Source: Edaphobacter sp. 4G125 (GTDB lineage Bacteria > Acidobacteriota > Terriglobia > Terriglobales > Acidobacteriaceae). Taken from it: a stretch of DNA of 64,000 nt. Below are positions 1 to 8,397 of the stretch, in pieces. Under the pieces are notes generated by a model. It made no database searches, had not been told where the DNA came from, and was given only the letters and a program-made list of their open reading frames with translations. Position numbers and translations under genes: made by a program. Where the stretch lies: the NCBI RefSeq assembly GCF_014274685.1, contig NZ_CP060393.1:2973501-3037500 (forward strand). Direction: 5' to 3'. Every line of letters starts with the position of its first letter. Within the stretch, counting starts at the first letter, position 1.

Positions 1-113
1 TGACTGAGCTGTGGCAGAACCCACCCACAATGCGACGACAGCAAGCATCGTGATCCGAACGACAACATGCAGACGAATGGTCTTCCTGTTTTTATTTCGA
101 AGCCTTATAACCA

Positions 114-875
114 TCACTTCCGATACTCCACGGCGTTATCCAGGATCTGCCGGTACGCGGCGTTGTCAAAATCTTCGGCGCGATGGCCCATCATGAAATA
201 AAACACGACTCCTTTGGCCGCGGGCATCATCCACCCCGCAGTATCTTGCATGTAGATCTTGCCTGTCTTCGAGTCGGTATACTTCATACCGAGCAGCAGA
301 GTGCGTTGCCCGGTCAACACGTGGTTCACGTACACCTCAGTGTCAGGAAACGATGTGGCAGGTAATGTGCTTTCCACTGTGCCGGAAGGATCGGCGAACG
401 CCGCCTTTTGATCAAAGATGACCTTCTGCATGATTGGACTTCCAGAGGCAAGATTCACGACCTGGTAGGTGACCGGAGCGAAGTAGGCATAGCCACCGTC
501 GTCGAACGGCTTCGACGGTAGCTCGATATGAAGGAAGTTGTACCAGTCCTTGTTCTCTCGCTTGCGCGAGCTGATAGTGTGATGCAGCAGGATCAGGTCG
601 CCGCCATCATTGGCGTACTGGATAAATTTGTGTTCCGCGCCTGCCTGTAGCTCGCCGTGCAGGTAGACCATAACAGCACGATAAGATACGAGCGAAGGCG
701 GCATCTCAAGCTGGCCGACGATGCGCGTATGCACTTTGGTGTCCTGCTCAAGGTGAGCTGCCAGTACCTGCATCGCATGAAATTCATCAGCTACGATCAG
801 CACGTCCTGTGCCCTGCTGCACCCCGGAAGAACCAGGCTGCCCATGAGAGCCAGTATCAGATTTAAACTGCGCAT
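114..875 (-). CDS. ThuA-like domain secreted protein (putative lipoprotein)
   Basis: The protein begins with a hydrophobic signal segment ending in a lipobox-like LPGC near residue 18, so it is probably exported and possibly lipid-anchored. The rest resembles the ThuA/glutamine-amidotransferase-like fold: a short Rossmann-like start (VLIVADEF), then a GGDLILLHHT stretch typical of ThuA proteins, and a C-terminal segment with a GVVFYFMMGHRAEDF motif, the usual ThuA ending in which a GH pair precedes the last helices. ThuA domains occur in sugar-related secreted proteins, but their reaction is poorly defined. I chose the ATG at 875 over the one at 929 because a purine-rich GGGGAAGGG lies just upstream and the signal peptide then starts directly. 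No operon partner is visible on this strand. Confidence 0.7.
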   Translation of the reverse strand: MRSLNLILALMGSLVLPGCSRAQDVLIVADEFHAMQVLAAHLEQDTKVHTRIVGQLEMPPSLVSYRAVMVYLHGELQAGAEHKFIQYANDGGDLILLHHTISSRKRENKDWYNFLHIELPSKPFDDGGYAYFAPVTYQVVNLASGSPIMQKVIFDQKAAFADPSGTVESTLPATSFPDTEVYVNHVLTGQRTLLLGMKYTDSKTGKIYMQDTAGWMMPAAKGVVFYFMMGHRAEDFDNAAYRQILDNAVEYRK

Positions 876-1134
876 CGGATTCCCTTCCCCTGAAAACAAT
901 TCCGCCCTGGATGGAGAGCTAGTGGCCATAGCTCAGATTTGGAGCGAGGCAATTCGCCGCGCCACGCAGTCTTGGAAGCGTTTCCGAAGAATCTTCAGGC
1001 AATGACCGCATTCCTGTCAACAAGAGTGTAGCCAGGGGCATCAAAGTATCTCGCAGAACATTGACAGCAACACGCATCGAGGCGATAGTCTGAGACTATC
1101 GAAGCTCTAAAAATGTAGTTTCAGCGGAAGGTCT

Positions 1135-1863
1135 ATGTCCAAATTTCTCAAGTCGCAGGTCGTAGTTATAGTCGGAGCTTCCAGTGGCATTGGCCAGGCA
1201 GTCGCAGTAATGGCAGCGAATGCAGGAGCCATTGTGGTGGCGGCCGCCCGGCGCGAAGATCGCCTGCAGACCATGCAGTCGAAGCTCGCCACGGAGGGGA
1301 CAACTATCGGAATCCACAGAGCCGACGCTGGCAATCTCGACGACATGATGGCGCTGGCCGACAGCGTTATTGCTGAGCATGGCCGCATCGACATTGCCGT
1401 GTACGCTACTGGCACAAACACCGCCGACCGCGCCATGAAGGTTATGCCTCCGACGACGTGGAACAATGTGATCGAGACCAACCTGACCGGTGCATTCTAT
1501 CTCTCGCACGCAGTTTTGCCCTACATGCGCAAAGCTGGAGCAGGCCACATCATCTACGTCTCATCGACGGCAGGAGCGATCGCCGATATGTCGGGTGCCG
1601 CCTATCAGGCCTCCAAGCGCGGTCTGCTTGGACTGGCACATGCCATCCGACTCGAGGAACGAGCATCCGGCATACGCACATGCTGCATCATGCCGGGCCT
1701 GACCAATACGGAGCTGGTGGAAAAACGACCGGAGAAGCTCTCGGCCGACACGCTTGAAAAGGCTCTTAGGCCGGAGGATGTCGCGAAGACGATCCTTCAC
1801 ATCATGCAGATGCCGCCTCGTGTGACGGTTCCGGAGCTTTTGATGATACCTTCATTGGTTTAA
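1135..1863 (+). CDS. SDR family NAD(P)-dependent oxidoreductase
   Basis: A classical short-chain dehydrogenase/reductase of 242 residues. The cofactor motif GASSGIG is at residues 14-20, the active-site Asn at about 116, Ser at about 143, and the YQASK catalytic Tyr/Lys pair at 157/161. It is cytoplasmic and expected to interconvert an alcohol and a ketone using NAD(P)(H); the substrate cannot be read from the sequence. The start at 1135 has a GGAAG upstream. It converges on a LacI-type repressor gene whose stop is 12 bases away. Sugar or polyol oxidation would fit that neighbour and the nearby isomerase remnant, but this is inference. Confidence 0.85.
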   Translation: MSKFLKSQVVVIVGASSGIGQAVAVMAANAGAIVVAAARREDRLQTMQSKLATEGTTIGIHRADAGNLDDMMALADSVIAEHGRIDIAVYATGTNTADRAMKVMPPTTWNNVIETNLTGAFYLSHAVLPYMRKAGAGHIIYVSSTAGAIADMSGAAYQASKRGLLGLAHAIRLEERASGIRTCCIMPGLTNTELVEKRPEKLSADTLEKALRPEDVAKTILHIMQMPPRVTVPELLMIPSLV

Positions 1864-1874
1864 AAGCGCCACGG

Positions 1875-2918
1875 TCATTTTGAAATCTTCGCGACTGAAG
1901 CGCGTTCGACCAGCTTTACATCGAGTACGCGATGCCGCGGCGTGTGCTCGCCAGATTCCAGAAGCTCCTTCACTATCTCGAGCGCAGCGCGGCCTACACT
2001 GTACTTGGGTTGATGGACCGTTGTCAGCGGCGGAAAGCTCATAGCTGCGAGCTCTACATCGTCGAAGCCAATCAGCGAGATATCGCGTGGAATCCGGATG
2101 CCAGCCTCAATTGCCGCGCGCATCACACCAAACGCCATGACGTCATTGCCGGTGAAGATGGCTGTCGCGCCCTTCATCGAGCGGAACAACTCCTGCGCTG
2201 CGCCATAGCCACCCTGTAGCGTGTGAATGGCATGAATCGTCTGAACCCTGGTGCCGCGCTGTGCGGACATTGCCTTGAGGAAGGACTGCGCTCTGCGAGC
2301 CAGGTTGGCATGACTCTTAGGCCCAGTCAGATGGATGACGTTGCGGTGACCGTTACGCAACAGACACTCCGCCGCGAGCCGGCCGCCCTTTTCATTGTCG
2401 GCGCTGACCGTAGAGAAGGTGCCGTCGCGTCCGGTCCGATTAAGCAGCACAATCGGTACATCGACAGCAGCAATCTGCTGCTGGTCCGCACGAGAGAGCG
2501 CCGCAACCGAGTTCATGATAATGGCCTCAGCCCGCTTATCGAGAAGAGAGGCGATGGATTTCATCTGCCGCGCGGAGTTCAGATCGCTGTTGCACAGCAT
2601 CACGTCGCGCCCTGCCTCGAGCGCAGCATCCTCCACTCCCCTCGCCACCTCTGCAAAGTACGAGTTGCGAACATCGCTCACGATGAGGCCAATCATGTCC
2701 GAGCGTCCAGTAACGAGACCGCGTGCAAAGCGGTTGGGCGTGTAGTTGAGCCTCTTCGCGATCTGAAGAACACGCGCACGCGTCGCTGGGTGAACGCCAT
2801 AAGCGTCGTTCAACGAACGCGAGGCTGTCGCGATCGTGACTCCTGCCACTCTCGCGACGGCCTGCAGCGTGACTCCACCCGAAAGAGAATGCTTTTTCAC
2901 ACTCATGGCTATAAACAT
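1875..2918 (-). CDS. LacI family transcriptional regulator
   Basis: A 347-residue repressor. The N-terminal LacI helix-turn-helix (TLQAVARVAGVTIATASRSL) is followed by the hinge helix region (RARVLQIAKRLNYTPNRFARGL), then a periplasmic-binding-protein-like ligand domain beginning with IGLIVSDVRNSYFAEVARGVE and containing the usual TGNDVMAFGVMRAAIEAGIRIPRDISLIGFDD block. It should bind a sugar or sugar-derived effector and repress a nearby operon. A second in-frame ATG at 2906 is possible; neither start has a strong ribosome-binding site. The operator and target are not evident, although the convergent SDR gene and the damaged isomerase gene upstream suggest a sugar locus that has been partly lost. 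Confidence 0.9.
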   Translation of the reverse strand: MFIAMSVKKHSLSGGVTLQAVARVAGVTIATASRSLNDAYGVHPATRARVLQIAKRLNYTPNRFARGLVTGRSDMIGLIVSDVRNSYFAEVARGVEDAALEAGRDVMLCNSDLNSARQMKSIASLLDKRAEAIIMNSVAALSRADQQQIAAVDVPIVLLNRTGRDGTFSTVSADNEKGGRLAAECLLRNGHRNVIHLTGPKSHANLARRAQSFLKAMSAQRGTRVQTIHAIHTLQGGYGAAQELFRSMKGATAIFTGNDVMAFGVMRAAIEAGIRIPRDISLIGFDDVELAAMSFPPLTTVHQPKYSVGRAALEIVKELLESGEHTPRHRVLDVKLVERASVAKISK

Positions 2919-3267
2919 CCCACAAAGAACTCAAAACAACCCCGGTTCACAATTCAGACACAACCACATCAAATCGAAGCAGTCACAACAAATCTATCTT
3001 CATATCACATTTCGATGGTGAAAATTAAATCCTAATAGCAAAAATACAACCAAACGATTTTAGGAAACCTTTCCAAAGAATGTACCCTAAATGGACCTCT
3101 CCCTAGAAATCGCCTGCAAGTTTGGGAAGAAATAATCCGCGTATTTAGGCTTTTCCTGAAAGGCCTGGAGACCATAACCCGCCACTTGGGACTGAAGGAG
3201 CGCTTCAAGGACGAAGCGCATTGCTCCCTCCGAAAGGCTTATGGACTTTCGGTTAACAGGCGAGTCG
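2919..3267. other. Intergenic gap upstream of LacI gene
   Basis: About 350 bases with no convincing gene. It must hold the promoter of the LacI-type gene and is AT-rich near 3000-3060. I see no clear operator palindrome, RNA gene or terminator. Confidence 0.4.
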
Positions 3268-3544
3268 CACAGTATACTTTAAACGGTTTCCGAATCGCTA
3301 TCGCATGGTGCATATCAAGGACTTCATGCGGACCGCTCAGCCAAGCACGTCACTTGAACGTTCTGAGGTGCCCCAGGGAACAGTCCTCGGTACCGGATAC
3401 ATTAAATACAAATCGATCCTGATTGCGGCCAAAGCTGCAGGTGTAGAGCATTTCTTTATCGAGCAGGAACCACCATTTTTCTGGACCACTGCAATCGAAG
3501 CGGCAAGAAGGGATTATCAATACCTGGAATCGATCTCAAATTAG
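3268..3544 (+). pseudogene. Remnant of sugar phosphate isomerase/epimerase (TIM-barrel) gene
   Basis: Only the C-terminal end of a xylose-isomerase-like TIM-barrel protein remains. In frame one reads YFKRFPNRYRMVHIKDF, then a PQGTVLGTGYI segment, and finally AAKAAGVEHFFIEQE followed by EAARRDYQYL. This is the order seen at the end of sugar phosphate isomerase/epimerase family proteins, including the metal-site VHIKD and the FIEQE strand. About 90 of an expected roughly 300 residues are left. An in-frame TAA lies just upstream and no N-terminal part was found, so the fragment is not expected to be functional. It probably marks an old deletion next to the LacI-type regulator. Confidence 0.65.
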
Positions 3545-3956
3545 GACTGAACGATAATTCACTTGACAACGGTTGTCGAGTATACCGAGAAGCTAATTGA
3601 GGTTTTGTACTCCCACAATATCTCGTCTTGGCTATGCCGCCCAGCGCCCTTATAGGGCAGTTGAATAATTCAACGACAAGTTTAGAAGAATTTCTTCGGC
3701 GGATATCAATACTGGGGCAATGAACAAAGTCGCCTTTGTGGTCGTACCGCCGAAATAGATACTTTTTACTCGGATCCAACCTCGCCTCAAGATTGAGCCC
3801 CAACACAAGCTGGAACGACCCTTTGGAAGCCGTTCTCTACCACCTCGGTAAATATATATAGATGCCGCCCAAGGGCACACACCTGCTTTCCTTTGAACTC
3901 TGCCCTTCGTCTCAAGAATCTAGCAGTCATCTTCTGAATCAAGCGAATGAGTCTAC
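3545..3956. other. Intergenic gap without recognised gene
   Basis: About 410 bases between the isomerase remnant and the next gene. The short reading frames here look random in composition, and I found no repeat, RNA gene or obvious hairpin. Confidence 0.4.
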
Positions 3957-4721
3957 ATGGGAACCTGTCGTATGAACGTCAAGCTCTCCGCACTCCTCTG
4001 TTGTTTTGCTTTCTCGCTTCACGCGAACGCGCAAAGCTCCTCCTCAACGATTCCGCTTCCCGAATCACCCGGCACGATCACTCAATCCGGCTCCTCGAGT
4101 AGCACAGGCTCACCGTCCTCTGACTCCCAGGCAGGTCAGCAGACCAAGCGCATCCTTGGCATCATCCCCAACTTCCGCGCTGTCTCCGCCGACACGCAGC
4201 TCCCGCCCCAGAGCGTTAAAGACAAATTCGTCACCGCCAGCGAGGACAGCTTCGACTACTCCGCCATCATCTTCGTCGGTATCCTCGCCGGCGTGCAGAT
4301 GGGCCTGAATCAAACCCCAGAGTTCCATCAGGGCGCCGCAGGCTATGGCCGCTACTACTGGCACAGCTTCGCCGATCAGACCGTCGAAAACTACGCCGTC
4401 GAATTCATCGTCCCCACTATCACCCGCCAGGACACCCGCTACTACACCCTCGGCCGCGGAGGCTTCTGGAAGCGCACCGGCTACTCCCTCAGCCGCGCCG
4501 TCGTCACACGCACCGACAGCGGCGGCGAAACCTTCAACTCCAGCGAAGTCGTCGGGGCAGGCATAGCCGCCGGAATCTCCAACCTCTACTATCCGCGGAG
4601 CCAACGCGGCTTCAACAACACGGCCAGCCGCTGGGGAACCAACGTCGGCATCGACGCCGGAACCTTCTTCTTCAAAGAGTTCTGGCCCGACATCAACCGC
4701 GCCGTCTTCCATGCAAAATAA
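3957..4721 (+). CDS. Secreted protein of unknown function
   Basis: A 254-residue protein with an N-terminal signal peptide (KLSALLCCFAFSLHANAQS), a low-complexity Ser/Thr/Gly/Pro linker to about residue 60, and a conserved-looking domain from RILGIIPNFRAV to the end. That domain contains GILAGVQMGLN and YGRYYWHSFADQTVENYAVEF, suggesting membrane-proximal helices, and ends in GTNVGIDAGTFFFKEFWPDI. I recall similar proteins in acidobacterial genomes but know of no function. The codon choice is strongly C-ending, unlike the islands to its right, which suggests core chromosome. A second ATG at 3972 (MNVKLS) would put the signal peptide directly at the N-terminus and is an equally good start. Confidence 0.7.
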   Translation: MGTCRMNVKLSALLCCFAFSLHANAQSSSSTIPLPESPGTITQSGSSSSTGSPSSDSQAGQQTKRILGIIPNFRAVSADTQLPPQSVKDKFVTASEDSFDYSAIIFVGILAGVQMGLNQTPEFHQGAAGYGRYYWHSFADQTVENYAVEFIVPTITRQDTRYYTLGRGGFWKRTGYSLSRAVVTRTDSGGETFNSSEVVGAGIAAGISNLYYPRSQRGFNNTASRWGTNVGIDAGTFFFKEFWPDINRAVFHAK

Positions 4722-5361
4722 AGCCGAGATACCTTCATCTAGATAAAACACGAGACATGCGCGAACGAAATCCCACTGTCATTTCCGCCAAGACTGTTCG
4801 ACAGAGGGCTAAGGCTAATATGGACCTGATTCTGTACTGTTTAATATTCGCAGCTACCCATGCGTCTACTGAAACCGAAGCCTTTTCTGCGGAGAATTAA
4901 AGCTGGTGGGCCAATTTAAGACTGGAGTCGAATCCGACAGCCGTCTCAGCTTCCATACCATAACTGACCCTACGGCTCGCCAAGCCCAGGTTATCGACTC
5001 CAATCCACACTCCGGCTAACAGACTCTGTACGCTTCTACACAAGATGCCAAGGACACAACCGTATGTTGAGCAAGTCAGTCTTTGAAGTCAGTGTTTATC
5101 CACCCACGATTGAAGAGACCTGGATGAAAAGCGGTATCAAGCGGCTAAAGGTAGATGGAACTCCTGACCAAAGATGGCAGGAGCCGATTGAGGCGGTGGT
5201 CTACAACGCTGGAAAGTATCTGTCCTGAACCTGCTCATTTCTCCGAAATTCGTGGTTGCCAATTGGCTGCCAATAAGGGGAAAAACGATACTAAAACACG
5301 CTCTTTCGAGTACATCATTCGACGAAATTGACGCGTTTTATCAACTAGTTAGAATAAAATA
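4722..5361. other. Gap leading into tRNA-Cys scar
   Basis: No convincing gene. Short open stretches near 4900-5020 and 5062-5227 look like degraded coding sequence but match nothing I recognise. From about 5271 the sequence resembles 38757-38846 in patches (CAATAAGGG, then ACTAAAA, then CATTCGACG, then ATCAACT). The region next to the tRNA-Cys fragment is therefore itself duplicated in diverged form. Confidence 0.45.
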
Positions 5362-5412
5362 CCTGAACTGCAAAACCTTTATGCGTCGGTTCGATCCCGA
5401 CCCGCGCCTCCA
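5362..5412 (+). repeat. 3' half of a tRNA-Cys gene; putative attachment site (left copy)
   Basis: This is the 3' half of tRNA-Cys. The anticodon loop CTGCAAA (anticodon GCA) is at 5368-5374. A perfect T stem GTCGG/CCGAC flanks the loop TTCGATC at 5385-5401. The acceptor strand CCGCGCC is at 5402-5408, followed by the Cys identity base T73 and an encoded CCA at 5410-5412. The 5' half is absent. Integrases of islands commonly use tRNA 3' ends as attachment sites and leave such fragments behind. A second copy lies at 38847-38884 in the same orientation: the first 24 bases are identical, then two differ, then 12 are identical. Confidence 0.8.
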
Positions 5413-5543
5413 AATCTCCTCAATCAGTTATAACGAATGTTTAGCCCATGCTTTACTGATGGCTGTTAATAAGGCGGACATTTCCCTGACTAGTCTACTC
5501 AGCCGCTTTGAACGGCCATGTGAGTCGAATTATCGACTCACAC

Positions 5544-6092
5544 CTATTCCGCCGGCTTGGCGGGATGCCACAAACGAGCCTCCATCTGCTTCTCATAACC
5601 CTTGCCATGCGGAAAACTCACTAACTCAAACTGCATACCCCATGGGGACAGGAAGTAGATCCAGTGTTGTCCCGCATTAGGCCCCGTCGTTCGCAGGGTC
5701 GGTTCGCCCAGAAGCCGCACTCCCTTCCGTTTCAAGTACTCGACCGCTGCGGGGAGATCCTCCACATAAAACGCGAGATGGTGTCCACCGATATCGCTGT
5801 TTTTGGGCTGCGTAAGGACCTGGTCAGGCGATTCGTACTGGAATATCTCGAAGTTCGAGCCATATTTGCAGCGAAAGAATCGAAGCCTGCTCATCACCGT
5901 TCTTGGGTGAACATTCAGGTGGATGGCCATCCAATCGTCATCGGAAACAAACGGTCCAAGTTCGAACATCAACTCACAACCGATGACATCTACAAAAAAT
6001 GAGGTGGCTTGCTCAAGGTTCGGAACCGTGAAGCCGATGTGCTCCGTTCCGCGCAGACCAGGTATTCCTTTGTCCTGTGGATTCTGTGACAT
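5544..6092 (-). CDS. VOC family (glyoxalase/dioxygenase-like) protein
   Basis: A 182-residue vicinal-oxygen-chelate protein. It has paired beta-alpha-beta-beta-beta units: EHIGFTVPNLEQATSFFVDVIGCEL opens the first, and GGHHLAFYVEDLPAAVEYLKRKGV opens the second. Candidate metal ligands are the His in EHIGF, the Glu in SNFEIFQY, the second His of GGHHLAF and the Glu in MQFELVSF. The family includes glyoxalases, epimerases and extradiol dioxygenases, so the reaction is not settled. It is transcribed away from the enolase-superfamily gene at 6255, sharing a promoter region of about 160 bases. It opens the catabolic island beside the tRNA-Cys fragment and probably acts on the same substrate family. 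Confidence 0.85.
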   Translation of the reverse strand: MSQNPQDKGIPGLRGTEHIGFTVPNLEQATSFFVDVIGCELMFELGPFVSDDDWMAIHLNVHPRTVMSRLRFFRCKYGSNFEIFQYESPDQVLTQPKNSDIGGHHLAFYVEDLPAAVEYLKRKGVRLLGEPTLRTTGPNAGQHWIYFLSPWGMQFELVSFPHGKGYEKQMEARLWHPAKPAE

Positions 6093-6254
6093 CTGAAGTG
6101 ACCCCAGAATTTGACGCTCCCGGTAAGCAGCATGAGGAGAGCTTCAAGACTATAGCAGCTCATTCTTTGTTTCATCAAATTATGCAGCAATAATCAATCC
6201 ATGATGATATCTTGGCGAAGAGCATCCTATGGATTTACAAAAGAGTTTTGTCTA

Positions 6255-7361
6255 ATGAACGTTTCCAAGGTACATCTTGCAGAATGTGGACTTCCCCTGC
6301 CCCACATTCTGCGTCTCGGCTCAACGCAAATCAGCACAAGAGACTATGTTGTGCTGCGCATTGAGACGGATTCCGGCCTCTATGGCGAAGCAATTGGATA
6401 TCCTCGCGGTACACCTCTCTTCGAAACCCTGAGCCTGATGGCAAAACAGGTAATCGCTCAAAAGGCATCCATGCGGCGCGAGATCATGTACCGGCTCGAA
6501 AATTCCAATATCCCTGGCCGTGCCGCATTGACCCGGGGCTTGAGTTTGTTCGATATCGGTCTTTGGGACATTGCCTGCAAAGCAGCGCAGCAACCGCTCT
6601 TTGAATACCTGGGTGCATTCAAAACACAGGCAGAGGTTACTGCCGTTGCAGGATATTACATGGATCGCCGGCAGATTTCCGAGATTACCGACGAAGTTCA
6701 CGGTCTGCTTGATGCAGGTCATCACCGGGTAAAAGTAATGCTGAAGGGCAACGATCCTGACTTTGATCGCGCTTATGCCGCAGCAGTTACAAAAGATACA
6801 CGCGGCATAGTTGCGGCGGATGCTCATTGGAGTTGGAATACATTGACCGAGGCCAGACGTGTTTGCCGCGACCTCGATAGCATGGGATTCGACTTCATCG
6901 AAGATCCTTTCGCCGCAAATGACACGTCCTTAACCCATGAGTTGCAGCGCGATCTCACCACGCCTATCGCAGCAGGAGAAGATGTCTTTGGGCCGAGAGC
7001 ATTTGCGGATCTGGTAAAAGGCATAGGGATCCTTCGGGTCGATGCCACGACCTGTGGTGGTGTTACGGGAGCAATAGAAGCAATTAATATAGCGGCGGCT
7101 TGCGGAAGATCCGTCTTTCCCCACGTTTTTGCGCCGCTGCATGTCCATCTAGCATGTGCATTCCCCAACGTCGAAGCCGCCGAATATATTCCATCCAGCT
7201 CCGGAGCCGATCCGATCGAGACTCTCCTGATCGACCTGCCTGAAATACGTGATGGCAAAATAAAACCTGGCGAGGAGCCAGGCGTAGGAATAAGAATTGA
7301 CTGGGAAAAGGTCAGACAATCGGCCAGACGCATGACGGTTATCACCTCGACCGATTGTTAA
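6255..7361 (+). CDS. Mandelate racemase/muconate lactonizing enzyme family protein
   Basis: An enolase-superfamily enzyme of about 368 residues. It has the N-terminal capping domain (YVVLRIETDSGLYGEAIGYPRG) followed by the barrel. Metal ligands are visible in order as the Asp of VAADAHWSW, the Glu of FIEDPFAAND and the Glu of AAGEDVFG. The barrel strand preceding them carries the Lys residues of RVKVMLKG as candidate base, and FPHVFAPLHVHLACAF supplies candidate catalytic His residues at the end. These enzymes remove a proton alpha to a carboxylate, giving racemisation, lactonisation or sugar-acid dehydration. An upstream in-frame ATG at 6201 would add 18 residues; I prefer 6255 because the family starts near MNVSKVHL. 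The IclR gene follows 19 bases later and is probably cotranscribed. Confidence 0.88.
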   Translation: MNVSKVHLAECGLPLPHILRLGSTQISTRDYVVLRIETDSGLYGEAIGYPRGTPLFETLSLMAKQVIAQKASMRREIMYRLENSNIPGRAALTRGLSLFDIGLWDIACKAAQQPLFEYLGAFKTQAEVTAVAGYYMDRRQISEITDEVHGLLDAGHHRVKVMLKGNDPDFDRAYAAAVTKDTRGIVAADAHWSWNTLTEARRVCRDLDSMGFDFIEDPFAANDTSLTHELQRDLTTPIAAGEDVFGPRAFADLVKGIGILRVDATTCGGVTGAIEAINIAAACGRSVFPHVFAPLHVHLACAFPNVEAAEYIPSSSGADPIETLLIDLPEIRDGKIKPGEEPGVGIRIDWEKVRQSARRMTVITSTDC

Positions 7362-7380
7362 ATACGGAGCAGAACAAACA

Positions 7381-8187
7381 ATGACATCGGCAAAAAAAAC
7401 AAAACTAAAAGCAATTACTCCTGTTGCCCCTCCTATCGAGGAAGGAACAGTGGAGCCGAAGCCGCGCGTTCAATCCGCGCTTCGCGCGATCTCAATTTTG
7501 CTCGCTGTCTCTGAAAGCCCCAACGGCCTTAAGGTCAAAGACATCACCGAGAAACTCAAGCTGTCCCGTCAGGTGACCTATCACCTGATCCATACACTTC
7601 ACGCCACCGGCATTATCCGTAAGAACGAAAGCAACCGGTACGTTCTTGGCCTTGCGTCCATGGCCATTGCCGAAGGATTTCATCGGCAACTTGCGCCACC
7701 GGAACATCTGGCACGCCGTGTACGGTCCATTGTCACTGCAACCGAAGAAGCCGCTTACGCCAGTGGCTGGGTCGATGGAGAGATTGTTGCACTCTCCACG
7801 GCGCGCGGCGAGTCTCCCGTCGGTGCGGCGCAAATCCCGCCAGGTTTCAGCGGTCATGCACATGCCCGCGCCGCGGGAAAGCTCCTTCTGGCAATGGTCG
7901 ATCAGAATATCTGCGAAAACTATCTCGATACTCATCCCACCGTAGCCCGGACCTCCAAAACCATCACGGACCGAGCAACTTTGCTGAAAGAGTTTGAGAC
8001 GATCCGCCAACGTGGATATGCCGTGGACAACGAAGAGTTTCACGAAGGCATCCGTTGCCTCGCAGTTCCGATTGATGGCCTGGCTGGAAGATTCGTTCTG
8101 GGCATTTCAGTTCCCAGCGCCAGATTCGACACGAATTTTGAGCAATATCTGGCAGTCCTAAAGAACGCAGCCCGTATCAACTTTTAG
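7381..8187 (+). CDS. IclR family transcriptional regulator
   Basis: A 268-residue IclR-type protein. A basic, disordered N-terminus of about 24 residues is followed by the winged helix (SALRAISILLAVSESPNGLKVKDITEKLKLSRQVTYHLIHTL) and a GAF-like effector domain. The effector domain shows the family hallmarks HARAAGKLLLA and RGYAVDNEEFHEGIRCLAVPI. IclR proteins sense small organic acids or aromatic metabolites and act as repressors or activators. It sits directly behind the enolase-superfamily gene and ahead of the E1 gene, so it is the obvious candidate regulator of the island. AT-rich palindromes in four nearby promoters are candidate binding sites. Confidence 0.92.
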   Translation: MTSAKKTKLKAITPVAPPIEEGTVEPKPRVQSALRAISILLAVSESPNGLKVKDITEKLKLSRQVTYHLIHTLHATGIIRKNESNRYVLGLASMAIAEGFHRQLAPPEHLARRVRSIVTATEEAAYASGWVDGEIVALSTARGESPVGAAQIPPGFSGHAHARAAGKLLLAMVDQNICENYLDTHPTVARTSKTITDRATLLKEFETIRQRGYAVDNEEFHEGIRCLAVPIDGLAGRFVLGISVPSARFDTNFEQYLAVLKNAARINF

Positions 8188-8250
8188 CTAAATTTTCCCG
8201 TTATAACCCGGTGTTCTCGCGGTCATCGTAAGTTTGCTTATTTTTTCAGT

Positions 8251-8271
8251 AATTATCATAATATGATTATT
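8251..8271. promoter_or_regulatory. AT-rich palindrome upstream of E1 dehydrogenase gene
   Basis: The inverted repeat AATTATCATA/TATGATTATT has ten-base arms with one mismatch around a single central A. It lies 127 bases before the E1 start, just upstream of a TTGACA at 8282-8287. Related ATGAT-type palindromes occur at three other promoters in the island. I infer a regulator operator, possibly for the adjacent IclR-type protein. Confidence 0.5.
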
Positions 8272-8397
8272 GTATATTTTATTGACAAATTTTATCACTT
8301 ACCGCTACCTTCATTTAGCGAACGTCGGAAGAATTACCTTCTCGCCTCTCGCCGCTGAGAGTATCTGGCAAATTCGAGCGAATAAGGATTAAGGGAT

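Noticed and set aside
2223..3035. Plus-strand frame of 270 codons over the LacI gene
   Set aside because: It is antisense to a clearly recognisable LacI regulator and its product has a random composition.
3186..3422. Frame overlapping the isomerase remnant
   Set aside because: The neighbouring frame carries the conserved isomerase text, so this one is a shadow.
4110..4751. Long minus-strand frame opposite the secreted protein gene
   Set aside because: It mirrors a C-ending-codon gene, so stop codons are rare on the other strand. The Gly/Ala/Val/Asp-rich product has no fold signs and the plus-strand gene has a signal peptide.
5062..5227. Possible 54-residue gene before the left tRNA-Cys copy
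   Set aside because: Short, without homology I can recognise and in a degraded region; I kept it only as part of the gap description.
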